From contig CP085711.1 in the NCBI GenBank assembly GCA_023823795.1, positions 124,001-188,000 of the forward strand: DNA of 64,000 nt, written 5' to 3'. The position numbers and the translations under genes were made by a program. Shown here piece after piece: positions 57,238 to 64,000 of the stretch; position 1 is the first letter of the stretch; each line of letters begins with the position of its first letter. The stretch is from Bacillus sp. F19. Lineage in GTDB: Bacteria; Bacillota; Bacilli; Bacillales; Bacillaceae. The notes beneath the pieces were generated by a model, which did not search any database, had not been told where the DNA came from, and worked only from the letters and a program-made list of their open reading frames with translations.

Positions 57238-57365
57238 ATGAAAAGAGGTCCCGCGGCAAAATATTTGCTGCGGGACGCTCTATATTTAGACGCTCAATAT
57301 TTATTGACACAATTACGATTCGCTCAAGAGATTAGATTTAAACTTTGATGAAAAGAGGTCTCGCT
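57142..57365. repeat. 110-bp tandem duplication at the FIMAH/hupE junction (copy 3)
   Basis: Same two-unit structure as at 5465 and 42845, ending with the hupE ribosome binding site AAAAGAGG. Confidence 0.8.
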
Positions 57366-58448
57366 TTGAAAATACGTGCATTCCTGTCCTTGTTCATAGT
57401 CACATTAATATTTTGTGCGAATGCCAGCACTTCATTTGCCCATACCGACAAAAGTAGGGGTTACTCGATTTTAAACATTAAAGGGAATACGATTGACTAT
57501 GAACTTTTTCTTGATCAAATAGACATGCTGGAACAATTTGATACCGACAAGGATAAACATCTGGAGAACGAGGAACTGTCCTCGCAGAAAGAAAGAATCG
57601 AATCGGTATTACAGAAAGATCTTCGTATAGATGTGGATTCGAAGCCATTAACGATGGAAATACTTTCGATGGAGTTGGGAGAAAAGGCTTCCACGATCGG
57701 CGTAATGTTTAAACTAAGGTTAACCGCCGATGAAGCGATCGAACAATTTAATCTTCATTACAATCTGATGTTTGAAGGTGCGCCTCTTCATACGAATGTA
57801 CTTTTGGTCCATGCAGGGGAATATTTCTATCAGAATATTCTTGATACCAAAAAAAGAGATGTTCAGATCACCATTGCTCAGCCTGAAAATATTGCTCAGC
57901 CTGAAAGTGAATCCGTCCTATGGAAATACTTTGTACTTGGAATCGAACACATTTTGACCGGGTTCGATCATATGCTGTTTTTGTTATCCTTAGTATTAAT
58001 CGCATCTCGCTTCAAGGATGCGTTGAAAATTGTTACTGCTTTTACAATCGGCCACAGCATAACACTATTCTTGGTGACCACCGACCGTATTCAGGTCAGT
58101 TCGCATTGGGTCGAAGTTTTTATAGCGCTGACCATCTGTTATGTGGCAGTAGAAAATATGTTTGTTCAAAAGGTGAAATGGCGGTGGCTATTGACAGCCA
58201 TATTTGGCCTGATTCACGGTATGGGTTTCGCCGGGGGTTTGACTGAAATAGGACTTCCAAAGAGCAATCTGATTGGCACACTCCTTTCGTTTAATTTAGG
58301 CGTGGAAACGGGTCAGTTCATAGTACTGTGTCTATTACTGCCTCTCTTGATTTGGCTGCGAAGGTTCCCATGGTATCGTAAAATGATGATCTCCGCGTCT
58401 TGCCTTATTTTTGTTTTAGCATTTTATTGGTTGATTCAACGTCTGTAG
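57366..58448 (+). CDS. HupE/UreJ_2-family membrane protein, paralogue 3
   Basis: 360 residues from TTG 57366, identical in protein sequence to the copy at 43068. GAGG seven bases upstream supports this start; ATG 57348 lacks one. Signal peptide, extracellular EF-hand-like loop, membrane part with the HupE motifs. Complete identity over 14 kb distance shows recent duplication or ongoing gene conversion. Confidence 0.88.
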   Translation: MKIRAFLSLFIVTLIFCANASTSFAHTDKSRGYSILNIKGNTIDYELFLDQIDMLEQFDTDKDKHLENEELSSQKERIESVLQKDLRIDVDSKPLTMEILSMELGEKASTIGVMFKLRLTADEAIEQFNLHYNLMFEGAPLHTNVLLVHAGEYFYQNILDTKKRDVQITIAQPENIAQPESESVLWKYFVLGIEHILTGFDHMLFLLSLVLIASRFKDALKIVTAFTIGHSITLFLVTTDRIQVSSHWVEVFIALTICYVAVENMFVQKVKWRWLLTAIFGLIHGMGFAGGLTEIGLPKSNLIGTLLSFNLGVETGQFIVLCLLLPLLIWLRRFPWYRKMMISASCLIFVLAFYWLIQRL

Positions 58449-58613
58449 TAAACCATAGCCCAAAACATGAAAAGATTGCCAACCATATGGCCGGGAAGGC
58501 TCGAGAAGTGAAATCTTTTTATTTTATCTATGTGGTTACCCTGCAAATTGAGCCATTCCTATGAGGGGATGCGTAATGCAAGTTTACAATGCGTTTGTTA
58601 TTTTGAATATTCG

Positions 58614-58795
58614 TTAAATCCTGTCTACACAGGATTTAAATTTTGGATTATATAGCTATAACAATATATCAATAATACAAAATGTTTACTTTGGATTTAC
58701 ACTCTATTAATATTTATCACTTATCATTTAGCAGAAAAGCAAATTTGATTCTGAAGGGGGGGGAAATAATGTTCGGCCGTTTGTAAAAAAGTTGT
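58614..58795 (+). promoter_or_regulatory. Pho-type leader repeat, copy G
   Basis: Hairpin 58614-58639; AATACA (58674), TTTACT (58685), TTTACA (58696) and TTAATA (58707) at 11-bp spacing. ATG 58769 opens MFGRL-TAA. Truncated by the MITE-like element like copy E. Confidence 0.55.
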
Positions 58796-58804
58796 ACCGT
58801 TTAT

Positions 58805-58944
58805 AAAAAAGATTGATTAAAATACAGTACATATTTTATAGAACGTTGATAAAACAAGATTTATGAACATTTTTACTCGAACTTTATTCTAAAATATATA
58901 GTCTGAAACATCAGAGGATTAAAAGTTTTTGATCAATCTTTTTT
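58805..58944. mobile_element. MITE-like element (copy 2)
   Basis: 140 bp with terminal AAAAAAGATTGAT inverted repeats, nearly identical to 44651-44790. Confidence 0.55.
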
Positions 58945-59035
58945 CCAAAAATAAAACTAAGTCGTACTGATAAATCAACGTTCATAGCGTATTTTTAATC
59001 AAAATTTTTTATAAGGCAACACTTACTAGGCTTAC

Positions 59036-59221
59036 GGGTCCGTCCTCGGTTCAGATAGGATCTTCATTCAGCACAATTTCGGCTTTGATAATGATTCTGA
59101 TAGCGCAAATTCTGTGGTACATGTGGCGGATATCTTATTAAGCTTTGGTACCAATGCCATTGATTTTATATCGGTGGAACCGTTAAAGCCCGGATTTACA
59201 GTGTCGAATAATAGCTGCTAG
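59036..59221 (+). pseudogene. Unrecognised ORF tail, inverted relative to 44925-45075
   Basis: The frame reads HNFGFDNDSDSANSVVHVAD, LLSFGTNAIDFISVEP, LKPGFTVSNNSC, TAG 59219. The inverted copy keeps the same frame with mostly silent or conservative changes, suggesting a once-real protein. No start is visible. Family not recognised. Confidence 0.5.
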
Positions 59222-59228
59222 CCAAGGC

Positions 59229-59278
59229 GTAACATTTTGTTACTTAATCCTTACAAAATTTCAATTAATGCTTAAAGT
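59229..59278 (+). promoter_or_regulatory. Pho-box-like hexamers upstream of phoX
   Basis: GTAACA (59229), TTACTT (59240), TTACAA (59251) and CAATTA (59262) are spaced 11 bp apart. The sequence is otherwise unrelated to the leader repeats, so the matching spacing before a phosphatase gene is independent support for PhoP control. Confidence 0.6.
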
Positions 59279-59334
59279 TCCCAAGTTAAACTACTAATAG
59301 ATAGAAGAAACATTCATGAGGAGGAATATTTATT

Positions 59335-60771
59335 ATGGAAAATCAAACATCTAAAAATGGCTTGAACAGAAGAGATTTCTTAAAAGCGGGAGGAATGAGC
59401 ACACTTGCTCTTACCCTAGGATCAACTGGTGTGTTATCACTCGGTTCAAAAGTATTGGCAGATACTACTGATAATCCAACCAGTGGTTTTGGCGGTTATG
59501 GTCCTTTGGTTCCAGATCCAAATGGTATTCTTGATCTTCCAGAGGGCTTTCATTACAAAATTATTTCTAAAGAAGGCGGTCTAATGACTGATGGGCGAAA
59601 AATCCCTGGAGCCTTTGATGGAACGGCAGCTTTTGAAGGTCCTAACAATACGACCATCCTTGTTCGTAATCATGAATTGGGGGCAGGCGCAGCATTTGGA
59701 AGCAATCCTTATGATGCCGCTGCTCAAGGTGGTACAACGGCTGTAGTTGTAGGTCCAGATCGCGAAGTTATCGAAGAATATGTCACCTCTTCAGGTACAA
59801 TCCGAAATTGTGCTGGTGGAGCGACTCCTTGGGGCACTTGGCTGACTTGTGAAGAAACACGTTCTGCGACACATGGATATGTGTTTGAAGTGGATCCGAC
59901 ACAGCCGGAGAACGAAATGTCCAGAACTCCAATCAAGGAAATGGGACGCTTTTCACACGAAGCCTGTGCAATTGACCCAGCGACAGGATATGTATACTTA
60001 ACAGAGGATTCAAGCCCAAGTTACCTTTACCGTTTTATCCCAAATGACTTAAGCCAAAAACCGGGCGCGTTACAAAAAGGCGGTAAGCTTTATGCGGCGG
60101 CGATTGAAGCGGTAACTGATCCATCAGCAAGCACATTTAAAACAGGACAAAAATTTCAGATTGTTTGGAAGGAACTAGATCCTCATCTCTGCCGTGAGGA
60201 TGCCGCTAAACATAAATGCATTCAGTTCAGTAGACTAGAGGGAGCGTTCTTCCAAGCGGGTGTCTTCTGGTTCGATGATACCTCTGCCGGCGAGAAAAAA
60301 CTTGGGCGTATTTACCGCTATTTCCCAGCAACCAATACCTTGGAGCTTTTCTATGAGGGAACGGATGCACATGACATGGAATATCCAGATAATATCTGTA
60401 TGACTCCTTGGGGCGACCTTTGGTATGCAGAAGATGGTTCAGGACAAGATCGACTTATGGGAATTACCCCAGAAGGCAAAGTCTATCCTTTTGCCGCCAA
60501 CCGTCTTAGTGATACTGAATTGACAGGCCCGACCTTCTCGCCTGATGGAAACACGCTTTTTGTCAATATTCAAAGCCCAGGTCAAACCTTTGCCATTTGG
60601 GGACCGTTCCAACGCAGAAACTCTGCGCGCGCAAGGGAAATGTCCTATGCTGCTCCTGCGAAGCAATTTGCACCGCAAGTTTCGGACAAACTGGCTCAAG
60701 TTGCCGAGAGTCAAGGGATGTCCATTCTAGAAGCTGCAGCATTTGAGCGCCACGGAGTAAAGATGATTTAA
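59335..60771 (+). CDS. phoX: Alkaline phosphatase PhoX (DUF839), Tat-exported
   Basis: 478 residues. The twin-arginine signal NRRDFLKAGG is followed by a hydrophobic stretch and cleavage near residue 42. The body is a PhoX-type beta-propeller with RNCAGGATPWGTWLTCEE (the conserved Cys pair), ETRS and ETGAEGY-like acidic calcium/iron ligand regions, and DNICMTPWGDLWYAEDG. PhoX enzymes use iron and calcium and hydrolyse phosphomonoesters outside the cell. GAGGAGG before ATG 59335. It leads a probable phoX-CxxC protein-tatA unit under Pho-box-like repeats. Confidence 0.95.
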   Translation: MENQTSKNGLNRRDFLKAGGMSTLALTLGSTGVLSLGSKVLADTTDNPTSGFGGYGPLVPDPNGILDLPEGFHYKIISKEGGLMTDGRKIPGAFDGTAAFEGPNNTTILVRNHELGAGAAFGSNPYDAAAQGGTTAVVVGPDREVIEEYVTSSGTIRNCAGGATPWGTWLTCEETRSATHGYVFEVDPTQPENEMSRTPIKEMGRFSHEACAIDPATGYVYLTEDSSPSYLYRFIPNDLSQKPGALQKGGKLYAAAIEAVTDPSASTFKTGQKFQIVWKELDPHLCREDAAKHKCIQFSRLEGAFFQAGVFWFDDTSAGEKKLGRIYRYFPATNTLELFYEGTDAHDMEYPDNICMTPWGDLWYAEDGSGQDRLMGITPEGKVYPFAANRLSDTELTGPTFSPDGNTLFVNIQSPGQTFAIWGPFQRRNSARAREMSYAAPAKQFAPQVSDKLAQVAESQGMSILEAAAFERHGVKMI

Positions 60772-60909
60772 ACTGTTTTACAGGATTCATCCATAAAAAG
60801 ATGTAAGCCGGCCCGCGTTAAAGAAAACCAATCTTCTTGATAAAAGAAAGGTGTAAATGGGTGATCTCGTTTACACCTTACCTTATTTAGTATGGGAGGG
60901 GCACCTCAG

Positions 60910-61098
60910 ATGATGTTTGCTTGTACAAAACACGTTAAGGAAGCTTTAAAGATGATGTATCTTCCACACGTTCTTGTCATCTCGAACCAAGATAAATTAA
61001 GTGAGAGTGTCAGATGTCATATTTGTGGTTATAAAGCTCATTATAAGTTGTTTAACTATCTCTCTCAAAAGAAGCGGGATTTGAAAAATGTTCTATAA
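60910..61098 (+). CDS. Small CxxC protein, copy 2
   Basis: 62 residues from ATG 60910 (or the adjacent ATG 60913). GGGAGGGG lies eight bases upstream, and the ATG at 60892 lies before that site, so it is rejected. [14 protein letters not shown] is followed by [17 protein letters not shown] and a basic end. One CxxC pair suggests metal-linked dimerisation. It sits between phoX and tatA. Family not recognised. Confidence 0.65.
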   Translation: MMFACTKHVKEALKMMYLPHVLVISNQDKLSESVRCHICGYKAHYKLFNYLSQKKRDLKNVL

Positions 61099-61115
61099 AT
61101 AGGAGGTTAATTATA

Positions 61116-61340
61116 ATGTTACAAAACATAGGGATTCCTGGTTTGATTTTAATACTTGTGATTGCTTTAATTATTTTCGGCCCCTCCAAGCTGCCGGAAG
61201 TCGGACGGGCTTTTGGACGCACGTTAACTGAATTCAAGAGTGCGGCCAAGGGGTTAGTATCCGATGAAGAGAAAGAGGAAGCGAAAAAGCCTGAATTAAC
61301 AGCTGTTGAAAAGAAGCAGGAGAAATCAGCAGTTTCATAA
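61116..61340 (+). CDS. tatA: Tat translocase subunit TatA, copy 2
   Basis: 74 residues, identical to copy 1 except the last (Ser). Membrane helix [14 protein letters not shown], hinge [10 protein letters not shown], amphipathic helix and charged tail. AGGAGG precedes the start. Placement after phoX fits a dedicated Tat route for PhoX and the MPE at 61686. Confidence 0.95.
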   Translation: MLQNIGIPGLILILVIALIIFGPSKLPEVGRAFGRTLTEFKSAAKGLVSDEEKEEAKKPELTAVEKKQEKSAVS

Positions 61341-61347
61341 TCATAGG

Positions 61348-61373
61348 TAGACGAGGCAACTCGTCTATTTCTT
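61348..61373 (+). terminator. Terminator after tatA copy 2
   Basis: TAGACGAG/CTCGTCTA stem followed by TTTCTTTG, identical to 7884. Confidence 0.75.
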
Positions 61374-61377
61374 TGTG

Positions 61378-61565
61378 ATGTTCTTAACGAAATTAGGGAT
61401 TCTTAACCCAATCAGACTGGCTAAAGCGAGGAAACTCTCATATTTTGCTCTTATTGTAGTATCGATCTTGATTACGCCACCTGAAGGCACAAAACGGGAA
61501 ACACATTTCAAGAAGCTGCAACCATTTTGCTGCGAGACGCTCAATATGTGTTGTCACAACAATAG
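61378..61565 (+). pseudogene. TatC fragment joined to a FIMAH fragment (copy 2)
   Basis: Same structure as 7914-8101: KLGILNPIRLAKARKLSYFA (TatC), then out of frame EAATILLRDAQYVLSQQ (FIMAH end). No intact tatC exists in the window, so TatC must be supplied elsewhere. Confidence 0.75.
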
Positions 61566-61685
61566 CGTATTTATGAAAAGATAGAGGAAACGGATTCCAG
61601 CATGACTTGAGTTATAAACTTAATATCTACTCATTATTATTAATATTGTGAAAAATAATACTTTGTTAGAAGGGAAGAATATTCA

Positions 61686-63632
61686 ATGAAAAAAATTATG
61701 AAAGACCAAAACGTATTAAACGAAGAAGTAAAAACGGTAAAAAATGATCCTTTTAATGTGGAAATGGATCGCCGCACCTTTTTGCAGAAGACCACGATTT
61801 TTGTTGGAGCTGCTGCCATAGGATCGACTCTAGTAAACTCAATTCCTGGTTTACCAGCTAGTGCGGCATCTAGTGCAGCATCTAGTTCATCCATCATGAA
61901 TTCACCTAATATGACATTAAATGTGATCAGTGACTTACACATTACTAATCAACAGACTTATGAAAAGTTTTCGGCTGCACTTCAAGATCTTTACGAAATC
62001 GACCCGGAAGTAGATGCCATGGTTATCAATGGAGATATGACGAATTACGGTACAGATAAGGAATATTCAAAATTAAGAGAACTATTAGAGCAATCTCCTA
62101 AACCAGAGAAAACGTATATGACCATTGGGAACCACGAATTTTTTAACAGACAGGGCAACGAAGTGAATATTAAACGGTTTACAGACTTTATAGGTGAAGA
62201 TCACGTATATTATGAGAAAATGGTCGAAGGTTATTCTTTTATTTTTCTTGGCTCTGAAACCTGGGGACCAGATGGGCCATTAAAAGACGCAGCAAATTTA
62301 AGCGAGGAACAATTGAATTGGCTGGAAGATACTTTGGAAAAACGTAGTAAAAACAAAAAACCTATTTTTGTATTCCTTCACCAACAAATGGAAGAGACTT
62401 TTGATTGTCCTTTGCCAATTCTAATAATTCAAAATAAAGAACTGAACGATATTCTCTCGAAATACCCACAGTCCATTTTATTCTCAGGTCATACCCATCA
62501 AGATCTACATCGTCCAAGTATAATCCAGAAGGATTTTACAATGATTAATACTGCATCTGTCTATTATACAACTTTTTATGGTCAGGAAAGCCAAGGTTGG
62601 CATTTGGAAGTTTACGATGACAAGATCATCGTCAAAGGACGGGATTTCTACCGTAAACAATGGATTCCAGAAGCACAGTACACGATTGATTTTCAAACAA
62701 AAATAACCAGCCTCACTGCGCCTGCTGACATAATGGTGGCAATCGGAGCGGCGAAGACAGCGGACGCCCTTGGATTGCCAACGACTGTAGACTTGGTTAC
62801 CGTTTCAGGCAGCCACCCCATTCGAGCCAAAGTGACATGGAATGTAGATGCTTCAAACTATGATCCCACTTTAAAGACTGTGCAGACCTTCACTGTAAAT
62901 GGAACTGTAACTTTGCCAAATGGGGTGGAAAATCCCAATAACGTGCCTTTGACAACAAGCATTAGAGTAACTGTAAAGCCTGCCGAAATAGTAGCCCACT
63001 GGAAGTTCGATGAAGGCTCCGGTACAACCGTCGGCGATTCTTCAGGCAACGGCAACACCGGAACTCTGGTTAACAACCCGACTTGGACCGATTCGGGCAA
63101 AGGCGGAGCGCTTGCTTTCAGCGGCGGCTCAAGGGCCGAGTTCAACTCTTCGACAACTTTGAATAAAACAGGTGACGAGTCCGTGTCGTTGTGGTTCAAG
63201 ACTTCTCAGCCTGCAACCGGCACCACGAGCATTTTCCGTCACAGTAATCGTTTCACGGCCCTTCAGTTGACAAGCGGGGGTCAAGCTCGCGTGGCCTATT
63301 GGCCCAATGCTTCAGCCGGTTATACAGCGCTGGCATTTCCATGGACCTACAACGATAACAATTGGCATCATTATGTGGCTTCCTACAATCATTCAACTGG
63401 GCTGAAGATTTATGTCGACGGTAACTTAGTGGCAAGCGATACAACGAATCTCGGACCGCTTTCGACTGTGACGAGTAAAATCGTACTGGGAGCCACCGAA
63501 ACCGGCGGAGAAGCTTACAATGGACTGCTGGACGACGTTCGCGTATTTGACCTCCCGTTGACTCAGGACGAGGTAAGGCAATTGAGTGATCAACAAGCTT
63601 CCAAACCATTCACTGTTGGCAGTAAAGAATAG
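61686..63632 (+). CDS. Tat-exported metallophosphoesterase with Ig-like and LamG domains, MPE-T2
   Basis: 648 residues. The first 71, including the RRTFLQK twin-arginine signal, are identical to MPE-T1. The calcineurin-like domain (about 75-330) is a different lineage: NVISDLHIT, NGDMTNYG, GNHEFFNR, LHQQME, GHTHQD. A Big_4-type Ig domain (TSLTAPADIMVAIGAAKT, about 340-430) and a LamG (AEIVAHWKFDEGSGTTV, about 435-630) follow, both nearly identical to MPE1 modules. The ribosome binding site is AGAAGGGAAG. It ends without FIMAH. Probably a folded, metal-loaded extracellular phosphoesterase. Confidence 0.87.
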   Translation: MKKIMKDQNVLNEEVKTVKNDPFNVEMDRRTFLQKTTIFVGAAAIGSTLVNSIPGLPASAASSAASSSSIMNSPNMTLNVISDLHITNQQTYEKFSAALQDLYEIDPEVDAMVINGDMTNYGTDKEYSKLRELLEQSPKPEKTYMTIGNHEFFNRQGNEVNIKRFTDFIGEDHVYYEKMVEGYSFIFLGSETWGPDGPLKDAANLSEEQLNWLEDTLEKRSKNKKPIFVFLHQQMEETFDCPLPILIIQNKELNDILSKYPQSILFSGHTHQDLHRPSIIQKDFTMINTASVYYTTFYGQESQGWHLEVYDDKIIVKGRDFYRKQWIPEAQYTIDFQTKITSLTAPADIMVAIGAAKTADALGLPTTVDLVTVSGSHPIRAKVTWNVDASNYDPTLKTVQTFTVNGTVTLPNGVENPNNVPLTTSIRVTVKPAEIVAHWKFDEGSGTTVGDSSGNGNTGTLVNNPTWTDSGKGGALAFSGGSRAEFNSSTTLNKTGDESVSLWFKTSQPATGTTSIFRHSNRFTALQLTSGGQARVAYWPNASAGYTALAFPWTYNDNNWHHYVASYNHSTGLKIYVDGNLVASDTTNLGPLSTVTSKIVLGATETGGEAYNGLLDDVRVFDLPLTQDEVRQLSDQQASKPFTVGSKE

Positions 63633-63728
63633 TATAGCAATATTTTAATCATTTCTTAAAATAGGATCGTATGACAAATTTAGGTTAATAGATCATAAGT
63701 CTACAATCAACAATAGGAGGTCAACTTT

Positions 63729-63929
63729 ATGTTACAAAATATAGGGATTCCCGGTTTGATACTAATCCTTGTTATTGCATTAATCGTTTTCGGTCCATCA
63801 AAATTGCCAGAACTAGGTCGTGCAGTCGGTTCAACATTAAAGGAATTTAAAAAGTCAACACAAGATCTGGTTTCAGATGATGAGCCAGAACAAGAGCAAT
63901 CGAAAATTAAGAACGAAAAAAGTATGTAA
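63729..63929 (+). CDS. tatA: Tat translocase subunit TatA, copy 3 (diverged)
   Basis: 66 residues. [20 protein letters not shown] with the amphipathic helix [19 protein letters not shown] and an acidic tail. It differs from copies 1 and 2 at many positions, so it is an older paralogue and may be the original partner of MPE-T2. AGGAGG precedes the ATG. Confidence 0.95.
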   Translation: MLQNIGIPGLILILVIALIVFGPSKLPELGRAVGSTLKEFKKSTQDLVSDDEPEQEQSKIKNEKSM

Positions 63930-63944
63930 TAATATAAATCTAGT

Positions 63945-63984
63945 AAGATGTGAGTATATCATTTAACTCGCATCTTCTTTTTTT
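63945..63984 (+). terminator. Terminator after tatA copy 3
   Basis: AAGATGTGAGT and ACTCGCATCTT pair with one weak position, followed by CTTTTTTT. Confidence 0.88.
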
Positions 63985-64000
63985 AACTAGGGGTATTACT

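Larger units (their letters stand above)
53309..58944. repeat. Long direct repeat unit, copy 2
   Basis: Second copy of the unit at 38814-44790, same gene order and orientation. The shorter FIMAH remnant and a divergent patch in the LamG of MPE3 are the main differences. Confidence 0.88.

Noticed and set aside
1-64000. CRISPR array, rRNA or tRNA genes, prophage structural genes
   Set aside because: I saw no regularly spaced short direct repeats with unique spacers, no rRNA or tRNA signatures, and no capsid, portal or terminase-like proteins.

Overview
The window looks like a chromosomal stretch of a low-to-moderate GC Bacillales bacterium (Bacillus/Paenibacillus type). This rests on AGGAGG-type ribosome binding sites, Gram-positive signal peptides, TatA/PhoX arrangements, a mannose-family PTS with a GntR regulator, FIMAH, SLH and dockerin modules, and Bacillus-type IS4, IS6, IS3 and IS110 elements plus a group II intron remnant. 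It contains many broken genes and large repeats, so it is an actively rearranging accessory region.

Layout. 1-1240: IS4-type elements abutting a broken PTS IID (manZ) fragment. 1265-8120: a first repeat block with a Pho-box leader, a large secreted metallophosphoesterase (MPE), FIMAH and hupE remnants, and a phoX/tatA/tatC remnant block. 8222-11290: a Tat-exported MPE with a decayed 3' end. 11368-13090: an IS6-family element and a broken LuxR-type response regulator. 13228-21167: two very large secreted subtilases, the second with cohesin-like and dockerin modules. 21500-23280: an IS3 fragment and an IS110 element with one nonsense codon. 23559-28801: an apparently intact mannose-family PTS operon (mannose-6-phosphate isomerase, EIIA, EIIB, EIIC, EIID) followed by a GntR regulator. 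29095-35894: Pho-type leader, SLH remnant, a 1687-residue secreted GH38-like multidomain protein, a dockerin remnant and a HupE-like protein. 36130-38750: IS6 end, decayed group II intron, defective IS4, manZ fragment. 38814-44790 and 53309-58944: two copies of one unit (Pho-box leader, MPE, broken FIMAH tail, hupE-like gene, leader, MITE-like element). Between them, 45111-52450: a NikABCDE/Dpp-type ABC importer, two tiny proteins and a P1B metal ATPase. 59229-63929: Pho boxes, PhoX, a small CxxC protein, TatA, tatC remnant, a Tat-exported MPE with Ig-like and LamG modules, and another TatA.

How the genes may work together. PhoX, five MPE genes and three tatA genes suggest scavenging of extracellular phosphate esters, some enzymes leaving by Sec and others by Tat. 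Seven copies of a leader, plus the phoX upstream region, carry TTTACA-like hexamers every 11 bp, the layout of PhoP boxes, which suggests phosphate-starvation control. HupE-like membrane proteins with an extracellular EF-hand-like loop lie downstream of these secreted enzymes in every unit. The mannose operon and the GH38-like protein could form a mannoside-use module. The ABC importer and P1B ATPase look like a metal-handling cluster.

The main theme is modular shuffling of secreted enzymes. MPE catalytic domains, leaders, LamG, Ig, CBM6 and discoidin-like modules and FIMAH tails recur in different combinations. Four MPE genes stop at in-frame stop codons beyond which the ancestral reading frame continues; in three of these it can be followed to a FIMAH domain.
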